Below the pieces are notes generated by a model. The model had not been told where the DNA came from and did not search any database. It worked only from the letters and a program-made list of their open reading frames with translations. Both the position numbers and the translations under genes were made by a program. A stretch of 64,000 nt of DNA from Variovorax boronicumulans (GTDB lineage Bacteria; Pseudomonadota; Gammaproteobacteria; Burkholderiales; Burkholderiaceae_C): assembly GCF_019352895.1 (NCBI RefSeq), contig NZ_JAAAFX010000009.1:886764-950763 (forward strand), in the 5' to 3' direction. This document shows positions 42,958-50,987 of the stretch, piece after piece (within the stretch, counting starts at the first letter, position 1; each line of letters starts with the position of its first letter).

Positions 42958-43764
42958 TCAAGATTGAACGCCCGCGAAGAGCGTTTCGAAATTCCAGCTG
43001 GTGGCCGCCGCGATGTCTTCCACCGGCAGTTGGCGCAGTTGCGCGATCTGCTGCGCCACGAAAGGCACGTAGGACGGATTGTTGGTCTTGCCGCGGTACG
43101 GCACCGGCGCAAGGTAGGGGCTGTCGGTCTCGATCAGCATGCGGTCGAGCGGCACGAAGGCGGCCACGTCGCGCAGGTCCTGTGCCTTCTTGAAGGTCAG
43201 GATGCCCGAGAAGGAAATGTAGAAGCCGAGGTCGAGCGCGGCACGGGCCACCCCGGCCGTTTCGGTGAAGCAATGGAACACGCCACCCGCGGCCTGCCCG
43301 GTGCCGTCTTCGCCCTCCTCCTTGAGGATGGCCAGCGTGTCGGCCGAAGCTTCGCGGGTGTGGATCACCAGCGGCATCCGCACCTGCTGCGCCGCGCGGA
43401 TGTGCACCCGGAAGCGGTCGCGCTGCCACTCCATGTCGGCGATGCTGCGGCCGCCCTTGCGCTCTTCCATCTGGTAGTAGTCGAGGCCGGTTTCGCCGAT
43501 GGCCACCACCTTGGGCAGCGCGGCGCGGCGCACCAGGTCCTCGATGCTGGGTTCGGCGATGTCCTCGTTGTCGGGGTGCACGCCCACGCTGGCCCAGAAG
43601 TTGTCGTATTGCGCGGCCAACGCCTGCACGTCGGCGAATTCCTCGAGCTTGGTGCAGATGCACAGCGCGCGGTCGACCTGCGCGGCCGCCATGGCGGCGC
43701 GGATCTGCGGCATCTCCGAAGCGAATTCCGGAAAGGTGAGATGGCAATGGGAGTCGGTGAACAT
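42958..43764 (-). CDS. tatD: TatD-family metal-dependent hydrolase
   Basis: A 268-residue TIM-barrel hydrolase of the TatD/YcfH family, typically a metal-dependent 3'-5' exonuclease or deacylase. Metal ligands are seen in the opening DSHCHL, in the Glu of AIGETGLDYY, in LVIHTRE, in FHCFTET and in the conserved ETDSPYLAP. I use the ATG at 43764; the open frame has a shadow extension upstream. It follows the pilZ-type gene in the mltG-tmk-holB operon, the standard Burkholderiales order. Confidence 0.92.
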   Translation of the reverse strand: MFTDSHCHLTFPEFASEMPQIRAAMAAAQVDRALCICTKLEEFADVQALAAQYDNFWASVGVHPDNEDIAEPSIEDLVRRAALPKVVAIGETGLDYYQMEERKGGRSIADMEWQRDRFRVHIRAAQQVRMPLVIHTREASADTLAILKEEGEDGTGQAAGGVFHCFTETAGVARAALDLGFYISFSGILTFKKAQDLRDVAAFVPLDRMLIETDSPYLAPVPYRGKTNNPSYVPFVAQQIAQLRQLPVEDIAAATSWNFETLFAGVQS

Positions 43765-43828
43765 CGGTGCTGCAGGAAAAAAGATGCCATGTCGCACCGG
43801 CACGCGACCCGCGTCGCGCAACGGCGGA

Positions 43829-44197
43829 TCAGATGGTCTGGGTGGGGCGGTCGGAGGCCATCGAGCCGCCCAGGGCTTCCTCGATGCGGGCCTTGAGCTG
43901 GCGCGATTTCTCGTCGGCCGGAAAACGCACGCCGACGCCGGGCGCGCGGCTGCCGGCCGCGCGGGCCGGTGTGATCCAGGCGACCTTGCCGGCCACGGGA
44001 TAGCGCTGCGGGTCGTCGGGCAGGGTCAACAGCACGTAGACGTCGTCGCCCAGCCGGTACTCGCGCGAGGTGGGGATGAAGATGCCGCCCTCGGCGAACA
44101 GCGGGATGTAGGCCGCATAGAGCGCGCCCTTCTCCTTGATCGCCAGCTGGATCACGCTGGGCCGTTGGGGCGCGGAGGCGGGGCTGGGGCTGTTCAT
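43829..44197 (-). CDS. pilZ: PilZ-domain protein (type IV pilus PilZ-like)
   Basis: A 122-residue single PilZ-domain protein. It opens SVIQLAIKEKGALYAAYIPL and continues ISREYRLGDDVYVLLTLPDD, then GKVAWITP and GVGVRFPAD. The RxxxR and D/NxSxxG residues that bind cyclic di-GMP are not evident, as in the founding PilZ of Pseudomonas aeruginosa, which works in type IV pilus assembly without binding the nucleotide. It overlaps the holB stop as ATGA and precedes tatD, as in related genomes. No other pilus genes are in the window. Confidence 0.88.
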   Translation of the reverse strand: MNSPSPASAPQRPSVIQLAIKEKGALYAAYIPLFAEGGIFIPTSREYRLGDDVYVLLTLPDDPQRYPVAGKVAWITPARAAGSRAPGVGVRFPADEKSRQLKARIEEALGGSMASDRPTQTI

Positions 44198-45195
44198 GGG
44201 CGTCGAGCCGAGTTTAGGGTGCTTCGCGCCTCGCTCACAAGCGCTTCCAGCATCAGGCCCGCATTGAAGGGATGCTCGGCGGTCCGGGCGGCTGCGGCCA
44301 GCGACTTGGACCAGCGCGCCAGCGCGACGTTCGACGGCGCGGGCGGCAGCTCGCCGGCCGCGAAGAAGCGCGGCTCGGCGCCGCTGCCTACGGCCATCAG
44401 GTCGTGGCACAGCTTCTGCAGCGCGCCGATGGCCTGCGCCGGCGCCTGGTCCGTCAGCGCCGCCACCTCGCCGCGTTGCATGGCCTTGGGCAGCAGCGAC
44501 CAGGCCTTCGGCGAGGCGCCGCTGCGCGCGAGGCGCAAGGCGTCGCTGGGCCGGCCGCCCGCCGCGCGCAGCAGCGCAGGCGCATCGGCGGCCGACACCT
44601 GGTGCGCGACCAGCCAGTCGATCGCCTCGGCCGGTTCCGGCCACGGCAGGGTGAAGCCCAGGCAGCGGCTGCGGATGGTCGGCAGCAGCTGCCAGGCCGC
44701 CTCGCTGGCGAGCACGAAGCGCACGTCGCCCACAGGTTCCTCCAGCGTCTTGAGCAGCGCATTGGCGGTGATCGCGTTCATGCGCTCGGCCGGATAGACG
44801 AACACCACCTTGCCGCGGCCGCGCGCGCTGGTGCGCTGGGCGAAGCCGACCGCGTCGCGCATCGCTTCGACGCGGATCTCGCGGCTGGGCTTGCGCTTCT
44901 TGTCGTCGATGTCGGCCTGCGCCTTCTCGTCCAGCGGCCAGCCGAGCTCCATCATGGCCGTCTCGGGCATCAGCACGCACAGGTCGGCATGGGTGCGGAC
45001 CTCGATCGCGTGGCAGCTCGTGCAATGGCCGCAGGCGCCCTGCTCGGTGGGCGTCTCGCACAGCCAGGCCGAGGCCAGCGCCAGCGCCAGGTCGTATTGG
45101 CCCAGGCCGGACGGGCCTTGCAGCAGCCAGGCATGGCCGCGCTGGCGCAGCAGGTCGGACAGCGGGCGGGCGAGCCAGGGGGACAGCGGCGTCAT
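44194..45195 (-). CDS. holB: DNA polymerase III delta-prime subunit HolB
   Basis: The 333-residue clamp-loader subunit. It has the AAA+ fold: GPSGLGQY at 27-34, where the usual Walker Lys is Gln33, consistent with delta-prime not binding ATP. The zinc module has Cys46, Cys55, Cys58 and Cys61. Further matches are NALLKTLEEP, then the SRC motif in TIRSRCLGF, which provides the arginine finger. The gene overlaps tmk (ATGA, 45192-45195) and pilZ (ATGA, 44194-44197), so the three are translationally coupled. C-terminal 100 residues hold the collar domain. Confidence 0.93.
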   Translation of the reverse strand: MTPLSPWLARPLSDLLRQRGHAWLLQGPSGLGQYDLALALASAWLCETPTEQGACGHCTSCHAIEVRTHADLCVLMPETAMMELGWPLDEKAQADIDDKKRKPSREIRVEAMRDAVGFAQRTSARGRGKVVFVYPAERMNAITANALLKTLEEPVGDVRFVLASEAAWQLLPTIRSRCLGFTLPWPEPAEAIDWLVAHQVSAADAPALLRAAGGRPSDALRLARSGASPKAWSLLPKAMQRGEVAALTDQAPAQAIGALQKLCHDLMAVGSGAEPRFFAAGELPPAPSNVALARWSKSLAAAARTAEHPFNAGLMLEALVSEARSTLNSARRP

Positions 45196-45830
45196 GCGAC
45201 AAATCCGCGTTGGCGCAGCACGGCTTCGACCTGCTGCCAGACCTGCTCGCGCGGCTGGTCGGCGTCGATGCGCGCGAAGCGCGGCGCCTTTGCACGTTCG
45301 GCATAGCCGGCCGCCACCTGCTGGAAGAAGGTCACCGGCTGGGCCTCGAACTTGTCGGGCAGGCGTGCGCCGGCCAGCCGGACCGCGGCGACCTCGGGTT
45401 TCAGGTCGAACCACAAGGTGAGTGCGGGCTGCAGCAAGGCTTCGCCGCCGTCGGCGCCCTGCCCGACCTGCACCCAGCGTTCGAGCGTGCCGAGCACGGC
45501 CAGTTCGAAACCGCGGCCGGCGCCCTGGTAGGCGAAGGTGGCGTCGGTGAAGCGGTCGCACAGCACCACCTCGCCGCGCGCCAGCGCGGGCGCGATCACG
45601 TTCACGATGTGGTCGCGGCGTGCGGCGAAGACCAGCAGCGACTCGGTCAGCGCGTCCATCGGTTGCGACAGGATCAGCCCACGCAGGGTTTCGGCCAGCG
45701 CCGTGCCGCCGGGCTCGCGCGTGCGCGTGACGGTGCGGCCGGCGGCCTGGAACAGCGCCTCGAGTGCGTCGATGTGGCTCGACTTGCCCGCGCCGTCGAT
45801 GCCTTCCAGCGTCAGGAAAAGTCCGCTCAT
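45192..45830 (-). CDS. tmk: Thymidylate kinase
   Basis: dTMP kinase of 212 residues, phosphorylating dTMP to dTDP for DNA synthesis. The P-loop is GIDGAGKSS, the DRF motif is in VLCDRFTDATFAYQG, and TREPGGTAL is the substrate-binding stretch. The end of the protein (EQVWQQVEAVLRQRGF) is a normal helix. It overlaps mltG and holB by ATGA junctions (45827-45830 and 45192-45195). Length and motifs are complete. Confidence 0.95.
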   Translation of the reverse strand: MSGLFLTLEGIDGAGKSSHIDALEALFQAAGRTVTRTREPGGTALAETLRGLILSQPMDALTESLLVFAARRDHIVNVIAPALARGEVVLCDRFTDATFAYQGAGRGFELAVLGTLERWVQVGQGADGGEALLQPALTLWFDLKPEVAAVRLAGARLPDKFEAQPVTFFQQVAAGYAERAKAPRFARIDADQPREQVWQQVEAVLRQRGFVA

Positions 45831-46939
45831 GGTCCGTTGTTCTTGGGTTTGGGTTCGATGCCGCGCTGGTAGCGGTTCACGGCCCGGTTGTGGTCGTCCA
45901 GCGTGGTGCTGAACTGGCTCGAGCCGTCGCCGCGCGAGACGAAGTACAGCGACTTGCTCTGCGCAGGCTGGATCGTGGCCAGCAGCGCCGCCTTGCCCGG
46001 CATGGAAATGGGCGTGGGCGGCAGGCCGCCGCGGGTGTAGGTGTTCCAAGGCGTGTCGGTCTGCAGGTCCTTCTTGCGCAGGTTGCCTTCGTAGGCCGTG
46101 CCCATGCCGTAGATCACCGTCGGGTCGGTCTGCAGCGGCATGCCGATGCGCAGCCGGTTCACGAACACGGCCGCGACCTCGGGCCGGTCCTTGGCCTGGC
46201 CTGTCTCCTTTTCGACAATGCTGGCCAGGATCAGCAGCTCGTCGGACGTCTTGAGCGGCAGGTCGCTGGCGCGCGCGGCCCAGGCCGCCTCCAGCTTCTT
46301 GTCCATGGCCCGCATCGCGCGCTGCAGCACGGCGAAGTCGCTCGAGCCTTTCGAGTAGGTGTAGGTGTCGGGGAAGAAGCGCCCTTCGGGGTGCACGCCG
46401 GGCTTGCCCAGCCGCGCCATCAGCGCCGCGTCGTCCTCGCCCACGGTCTCGGGCTTGAGCTGCTCGGCCTTGGCCAGCGCGGCGCGCACCTGGCGGAAAT
46501 TCCAGCCCTCGACCAGCACCAGGCTGCGCGTGGCCTCCTCGCCGCGCACCAGCATGTTGAGCAGCGTGCGCGGGGTCACGCCGCGTTCGAGTTCGTAGCT
46601 GCCGGCGCGAATCTGGCGGTCCTGGCCCGAGAAGCGGAACCAGGCGTAGAGCAGCTGCGGCTGCACCCGGGTGCCGGCCGCGGCCACCGCTTCGGCCACG
46701 CCGCGCGGCGTGGTGCCGGGCTCCACCGACAGGTCGACGTTGGGGGCCGCGAGGTCGAGCGGGCGGTGGACCCACCACAGGCCCCAGGCGCCCGCGCCCA
46801 GCGCGCCGAGGGCGCACAACAGAAAGATCGTGAGGAAGAAGCGGCGCAAAGGAACAGGGAGAAATAAAGGGGCCGACAGTGCCCTGGAAGTCGAGTCCGC
46901 GCGGTAGCCCTGCGGGTCGAACGGATGGCGTGCGGCCAT
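45827..46939 (-). CDS. mltG: Endolytic transglycosylase MltG
   Basis: An inner-membrane lytic transglycosylase that ends glycan strands during synthesis. The 370-residue product has a cytoplasmic start, one membrane helix at about residues 33-56 (FFLTIFLLCALGALGAGAWG) and the YceG catalytic domain, including the catalytic Glu in LASIVEKETGQ. Other family stretches are GRFFPDTYTY, PLQTDPTVIYG and SPWNTY-like TPWNTYTRGGLPPTPI. It heads the tmk-holB-pilZ-tatD operon. Its start codon is only 12 bp from the divergent ygfZ start. Confidence 0.93.
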   Translation of the reverse strand: MAARHPFDPQGYRADSTSRALSAPLFLPVPLRRFFLTIFLLCALGALGAGAWGLWWVHRPLDLAAPNVDLSVEPGTTPRGVAEAVAAAGTRVQPQLLYAWFRFSGQDRQIRAGSYELERGVTPRTLLNMLVRGEEATRSLVLVEGWNFRQVRAALAKAEQLKPETVGEDDAALMARLGKPGVHPEGRFFPDTYTYSKGSSDFAVLQRAMRAMDKKLEAAWAARASDLPLKTSDELLILASIVEKETGQAKDRPEVAAVFVNRLRIGMPLQTDPTVIYGMGTAYEGNLRKKDLQTDTPWNTYTRGGLPPTPISMPGKAALLATIQPAQSKSLYFVSRGDGSSQFSTTLDDHNRAVNRYQRGIEPKPKNNGP

Positions 46940-46951
46940 GATAATTCAGCG

Positions 46952-47893
46952 ATGACCTCTGCCCTCCTGAATGGTGTAACTCCCCTCCCCCACCTGGGCG
47001 TGATCCGCGCCGAGGGCCCGGACGCCGCGAACTTCCTGCACGGCCAGCTGACGCAGGACTTCGCGCTGCTCAAGCCCGCCGAGGCGCGCCTGGCCGCCCT
47101 CTGCACGGCCAAGGGCCGGATGATCGCCAGCTTCATCGGCGTGCGGCCGCAGCCCGATCTGGTGCTGCTGGTGTGCAGCCGCGACATCCTCGCCGCCACG
47201 CTCAAGAAGCTGTCGATGTACGTGCTGCGCGCCAAGGTGAAGCTCAGCGACGCCAGCGAGTCGACCGCGCTGTACGGCGTGGCCGGCTCGGCGCTGGCCG
47301 CCAACGACATCGATGCGGCCGCCGCACCGGGCGCCCGCCTTTCACGTCCCGTTGCGGACAGCACGGACGAGATCAGCATCGTGCCGCTCTACCCGGCCGA
47401 CGGTGTGCCGCGCGCGCTCTGGATCGCGCCCGCCACCGCGCCGGCCCCGACCGGCCCTGCGCTGGACGCCGCGCTCTGGCCCTGGAGCGAGGTGCGCAGC
47501 GGCATCGCGACCTTGACCGCGCCGGTGCTCGATGCCTTCGTGCCGCAGATGCTCAACTACGAATCGGTGGGCGGCGTGAACTTCAAGAAGGGCTGCTACC
47601 CGGGCCAGGAGATCGTGGCGCGCAGCCAGTTCCGCGGCACGCTCAAGCGCCGGGCCTACGTGGTGACGGCCGACGCGGCGGTCGAGGCCGGGCAGGAAGT
47701 CTTCGCCGCCAGCGACGCCGAACAGCCGGTCGGCACCGTGGTGCAGGCCGCCGCCGCGCCTGACGGCCGCTGGGCCGCGCTGGTGTCGATGCAGATCTCG
47801 GCACTGGACGCCGGCCCGCTGCATGCGGCGAGCGTCCAGGGCCCGGCGCTCACCGTCGAAGCCCTGCCCTACGCGCTGCTCGCCGACATCTGA
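46952..47893 (+). CDS. ygfZ: Folate-binding protein YgfZ (iron-sulfur cluster/tRNA modification factor)
   Basis: A 313-residue folate-binding protein of the GcvT-like YgfZ family, which helps maintain certain Fe-S enzymes such as MiaB. The family signature KGCYPGQEIVAR (Cys essential) is intact near residue 212. Upstream are LHGQLTQDFALLKPAEARLA and AKGRMIASFIGVR. The N-terminus begins at the ATG at 46952, 12 bp from the divergent mltG start. A strong terminator palindrome follows the stop at 47915. Confidence 0.93.
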   Translation: MTSALLNGVTPLPHLGVIRAEGPDAANFLHGQLTQDFALLKPAEARLAALCTAKGRMIASFIGVRPQPDLVLLVCSRDILAATLKKLSMYVLRAKVKLSDASESTALYGVAGSALAANDIDAAAAPGARLSRPVADSTDEISIVPLYPADGVPRALWIAPATAPAPTGPALDAALWPWSEVRSGIATLTAPVLDAFVPQMLNYESVGGVNFKKGCYPGQEIVARSQFRGTLKRRAYVVTADAAVEAGQEVFAASDAEQPVGTVVQAAAAPDGRWAALVSMQISALDAGPLHAASVQGPALTVEALPYALLADI

Positions 47894-47914
47894 TCGGTCT
47901 GCACGCTCCATGAC

Positions 47915-47947
47915 AAACGGCGCCCGCGGGCGCCGTTTCTTTTCTCT
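47915..47947 (+). terminator. Intrinsic terminator after ygfZ
   Basis: A perfect 24-bp palindrome AAACGGCGCCC-GC-GGGCGCCGTTT (47915-47938) is followed by CTTTTCT. It ends ygfZ and lies just before the convergent ybdD-like stop; the T run is on the plus strand only. Confidence 0.85.
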
Positions 47948-48162
47948 CAGCAGCAGCGGCCCTTGCCCCCGCCGTAGCGCGCCTGCTCCCGCTCGCGGAA
48001 GAAGGCGATCTCGCCCATCGGTGCCTGGTCGGGATGCGTGGCCGCCATGTGCCGCAGGTAGGCGCCGTAGTCGGGCTGGCCCACCATCAGCCGCAGCGAT
48101 TGCGCCAGCGAGCGGCCGAGGTAGCGGCCCGCCTCCGGCAGGCTCATGCCCGAGTTCAGCAT
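47947..48162 (-). CDS. YbdD/YjiX-family small protein (CstA partner)
   Basis: A 71-residue protein of the DUF466 (YbdD/YjiX) family, found next to cstA/btsT-type transporters. It has a helical middle (GMSLPEAGRYLGRSLAQSLR) and the family ending (PDYGAYLRHMAATHPDQAP, EREQARYGGGKGRCC with two C-terminal Cys). The start overlaps the cstA stop by one base (TGATG, 48160-48164), so it is co-translated with cstA. Function is not established; it may support transporter activity. Confidence 0.88.
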   Translation of the reverse strand: MLNSGMSLPEAGRYLGRSLAQSLRLMVGQPDYGAYLRHMAATHPDQAPMGEIAFFREREQARYGGGKGRCC

Positions 48163-50225
48163 CAGGAACGCACCGGCTCAAAGGCCTCGAAAGGCGTCTC
48201 GTGCACCGTCGGCTTGTTCACGCGGCGTGCGGCCAGGCAGGCCTTCACGCTGTAGACCAGCACGCTCAGCACCACGAAGATGAACAGCGCGCACAGCGCG
48301 GCGTCGAGCCGGTCGTTGAAGACGATGCGCGACATCGCCTCGGGCGTCTTGGCCGGCGCGATCAGCACGCCTTGCGCCAGGCCGTCGGCGTATTTCGCGG
48401 CATGCGAGAGGAAGCCGACCTTCGGGTCCGAGGAGAAGATCTTGAGCCAGCCGGCCGTCAGCGTGCAGGCCAGCAGCCACACGGTCGGCACCAGCGCCAC
48501 CCAGGCGTAGCGCTCGCGCTTCATGCGGAACAGCACCACCGTGCCCAGCATCAGCGCCACGGCCGCGAGCATCTGGTTCGAGATGCCGAACAGCGGCCAC
48601 AGCGTGTTGATGCCGCCCAGCGGATCGACCACGCCCTGGTAGAGGAAGTAGCCCCAGGCCGCCACGGTGAGCCCGGTGGCGAACAGGTTGGCCGGCAGCG
48701 AGTCGGTGCGGCCCAGCGCGGGCACGAAGCTGCCCAGCAGGTCCTGCAGCATGAAGCGGCCGGCGCGCGTGCCCGCGTCCACCGCGGTCAGGATGAACAG
48801 CGCCTCGAACAGGATCGCGAAGTGGTACCAGAAGGCCATCAGCCCCGGGCCCCCCAGCGCCTGGTGCAGGATGTGCGCCATGCCCACGGCCAGCGTCGGC
48901 GCGCCGCCGGTGCGGCCCAGGATGGTGGTCTCGCCCACGTCCTTGGCGGTCTGGATCAGCATCTCGGGCGTCACGACGAAGCCCCAGCTCGAGATGGTCT
49001 GCGCGACGGTGGCCGGCGTGTTGCCGACCAGCGCGGCCGGGCTGTTCATCGCGAAGTAGATGCCCGGCTCGATGCACGAGGCCGCGACCAGCGCCATCAC
49101 GGCGACGAAGGATTCGGCCAGCATGCCGCCGTAGCCGATGAAGCGCATGTGGCGCTCGTTGTCGATCATCTTGGGCGTGGTGCCCGAGGAAATCAGCGCA
49201 TGGAAGCCCGACACCGCGCCGCAGGCGATGGTGATGAACAGGAATGGGAACAGGCTGCCCGACCAGACCGGGCCGTTGCCCTGCGCGAACTGCGTGACGG
49301 CCGGCATCTGCAAGGTCGGCGCGACGAACACGATGCCCACGGCCAGCGCCAGGATGGTGCCGATCTTGAGGAAGGTCGAGAGGTAGTCGCGCGGCGCGAG
49401 CAGCAGCCACACCGGCAGCGTCGCGGCGATGAAGCCGTAGCCGATCAGCATCCAGGTCAGGGCCTTGCCGTCGAAGGTGAAGAGCGCGGCCCAGTCGGGG
49501 TGCTGGCTCACGGCCTGCCCGCCGAAGATCGCGAGCATCAGCAGCACGAAGCCGATCACCGACACCTCGCCGATGCGGCCCGGCCGCAGGTAGCGCAGGT
49601 ACACGCCCATGAACAGCGCCACCGGAATCGTCGCGCCCACGGTGAAGGTGCCCCAAGGCGACTCGGCCAGTGCCTTCACCACGATCAGCGCCAGCACCGC
49701 CAGGATGATGATCATGATCATGAAGGTGCCGAACAGCGCGATCATGCCGGGCACGATGCCCATCTCCTGCTTGATCAGGTCGCCCAGCGAACGGCCGTCG
49801 CGGCGCGTCGAGATGAACAGCACGATGAAGTCCTGCACCGCGCCCGCGAACACCACGCCCGCCAGGATCCACAGCAGCCCGGGCAGGTAGCCCATCTGCG
49901 CCGCGAGCACCGGGCCGACCAGCGGACCGGCACCGGCGATGGCCGCGAAGTGGTGGCCGAACAGCACGTTCTTGTCGGTCGGCACATAGTCCAGGCCGTC
50001 GTTGTGGCGGTGCGCGGGCGTCTTGCGGTTGCCGTCCAGGCCCAGCACCTTGTCGGCGATGAACAGGCTGTAGTAGCGGTAGGCGATCAGGTAGACGCAG
50101 AGCGCGGCGACCACGATCCACAGCGCGCTGATCGCTTCACCGCGCGAGAGTGCCACGGTGCCGAGCGCGAAAGCGCCCACGATCGCGATGACGAGCCACA
50201 CCAGGTGGCGTCGGATGCTTTGCAT
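48162..50225 (-). CDS. cstA: Carbon starvation protein A (peptide/pyruvate transporter)
   Basis: A 687-residue membrane protein with about 16-18 helices, of the CstA/BtsT family. In Escherichia coli CstA takes up peptides and pyruvate and BtsT takes up pyruvate. Signature stretches are LFGHHFAAIAGAGPLVGPVL, then QDFIVLFISTRRDGRSLGD, SGTTPKMIDNERHMRFIGYG and the C-terminal WPLFGISNQMLAAVALML. The ATG at 50225 has GGAG eight bases upstream, which lies inside a perfect hairpin. A LuxR-type response regulator and its kinase lie upstream on the same strand, so a BtsSR/YpdAB-like control of uptake is likely. Confidence 0.93.
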   Translation of the reverse strand: MQSIRRHLVWLVIAIVGAFALGTVALSRGEAISALWIVVAALCVYLIAYRYYSLFIADKVLGLDGNRKTPAHRHNDGLDYVPTDKNVLFGHHFAAIAGAGPLVGPVLAAQMGYLPGLLWILAGVVFAGAVQDFIVLFISTRRDGRSLGDLIKQEMGIVPGMIALFGTFMIMIIILAVLALIVVKALAESPWGTFTVGATIPVALFMGVYLRYLRPGRIGEVSVIGFVLLMLAIFGGQAVSQHPDWAALFTFDGKALTWMLIGYGFIAATLPVWLLLAPRDYLSTFLKIGTILALAVGIVFVAPTLQMPAVTQFAQGNGPVWSGSLFPFLFITIACGAVSGFHALISSGTTPKMIDNERHMRFIGYGGMLAESFVAVMALVAASCIEPGIYFAMNSPAALVGNTPATVAQTISSWGFVVTPEMLIQTAKDVGETTILGRTGGAPTLAVGMAHILHQALGGPGLMAFWYHFAILFEALFILTAVDAGTRAGRFMLQDLLGSFVPALGRTDSLPANLFATGLTVAAWGYFLYQGVVDPLGGINTLWPLFGISNQMLAAVALMLGTVVLFRMKRERYAWVALVPTVWLLACTLTAGWLKIFSSDPKVGFLSHAAKYADGLAQGVLIAPAKTPEAMSRIVFNDRLDAALCALFIFVVLSVLVYSVKACLAARRVNKPTVHETPFEAFEPVRS

Positions 50226-50233
50226 CAGGTTGT

Positions 50234-50255
50234 CTCCAGAAAAAAGTTTCTGGAG
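50234..50255 (-). promoter_or_regulatory. Hairpin that buries the cstA Shine-Dalgarno
   Basis: In the cstA leader (minus strand) CTCCAGAAA-CTTT-TTTCTGGAG forms a perfect 9-bp stem with a four-base loop. The 3' arm ends with GGAG, eight bases before the ATG, so the stem hides the ribosome binding site and pairs it with CTCC. Confidence 0.6.
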
Positions 50256-50348
50256 TGTTCCCGGCCAGCGCCAAGCTGCCATCCGTCACACCGCGCGACT
50301 GCCATGCGCGGTATTGCCTAAGGGATAACCCGAGGGCCCAGCTTTTGC

Positions 50349-50987
50349 TCAGTGGTGACCGAATTGGCGTGCGTGCTCGACCGCGTACTTGATCAGCTCG
50401 GCCTGCCCCTCGATGCCCAGCCGGCGCTTGATGCTCTGCCGGTGCGCCTCGACCGTGCGCACGCTCAGGTCGAGGTCGCGCGCGATCTGCTTGCTCGATT
50501 CGCCGCGGCCCAGGGCCGTAAGGATCTCGCTTTCGCGCGGCGTGAGCGTCGGCCGCTGCGCCTGGTTGCGGAACAGCCGCTGCGACACCGCCGGGCTCAG
50601 GAAGGTGCCGCCGGCCGTCACGGCCTGGATCGCCGCCACGATCTCGCCCGCCGGCGCATCCTTGAGCACATAGCCGCGCGCACCGGCCTGCAGCGCGCGC
50701 TGCACGTATTCGGGGTTGTCGTACATGCTGAGCATCACGATGTGCAGCGCGGGCTGCTGCGCCAGCAGCACGCTTGCAAGTTCGATGCCGTTCATGTCCT
50801 TCATGCCCACGTCGGTGAGCACCAGGTCGGGCTGGAGCATCGCGACCTGCGCGATCGCCTCCTGCGCCGAACCGGCCTCGCCCACGATTGCCAGGCCCGG
50901 CAGCGGGCCCAGCCGCGCGCGCAGGCCGTCGCGCACCAGCGGATGGTCGTCGACGAGGAACAGGCGGACGGGCGGGGTTTCGGTCAT
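50349..50987 (-). CDS. LuxR/NarL-family response regulator
   Basis: A 212-residue response regulator. The receiver domain has Asp13-Asp14, phosphorylation site Asp59 (LVLTDVGMKD) and Lys in GYVLKDAP. A LuxR-type helix-turn-helix follows (LTPRESEILTALGRGESSKQ, ARDLDLSVRTVEAHRQSIKR). It overlaps the histidine kinase gene by four bases (ATGA, 50984-50987) and lies 123 bp upstream of cstA on the same strand, so it probably activates cstA. Confidence 0.92.
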   Translation of the reverse strand: MTETPPVRLFLVDDHPLVRDGLRARLGPLPGLAIVGEAGSAQEAIAQVAMLQPDLVLTDVGMKDMNGIELASVLLAQQPALHIVMLSMYDNPEYVQRALQAGARGYVLKDAPAGEIVAAIQAVTAGGTFLSPAVSQRLFRNQAQRPTLTPRESEILTALGRGESSKQIARDLDLSVRTVEAHRQSIKRRLGIEGQAELIKYAVEHARQFGHH

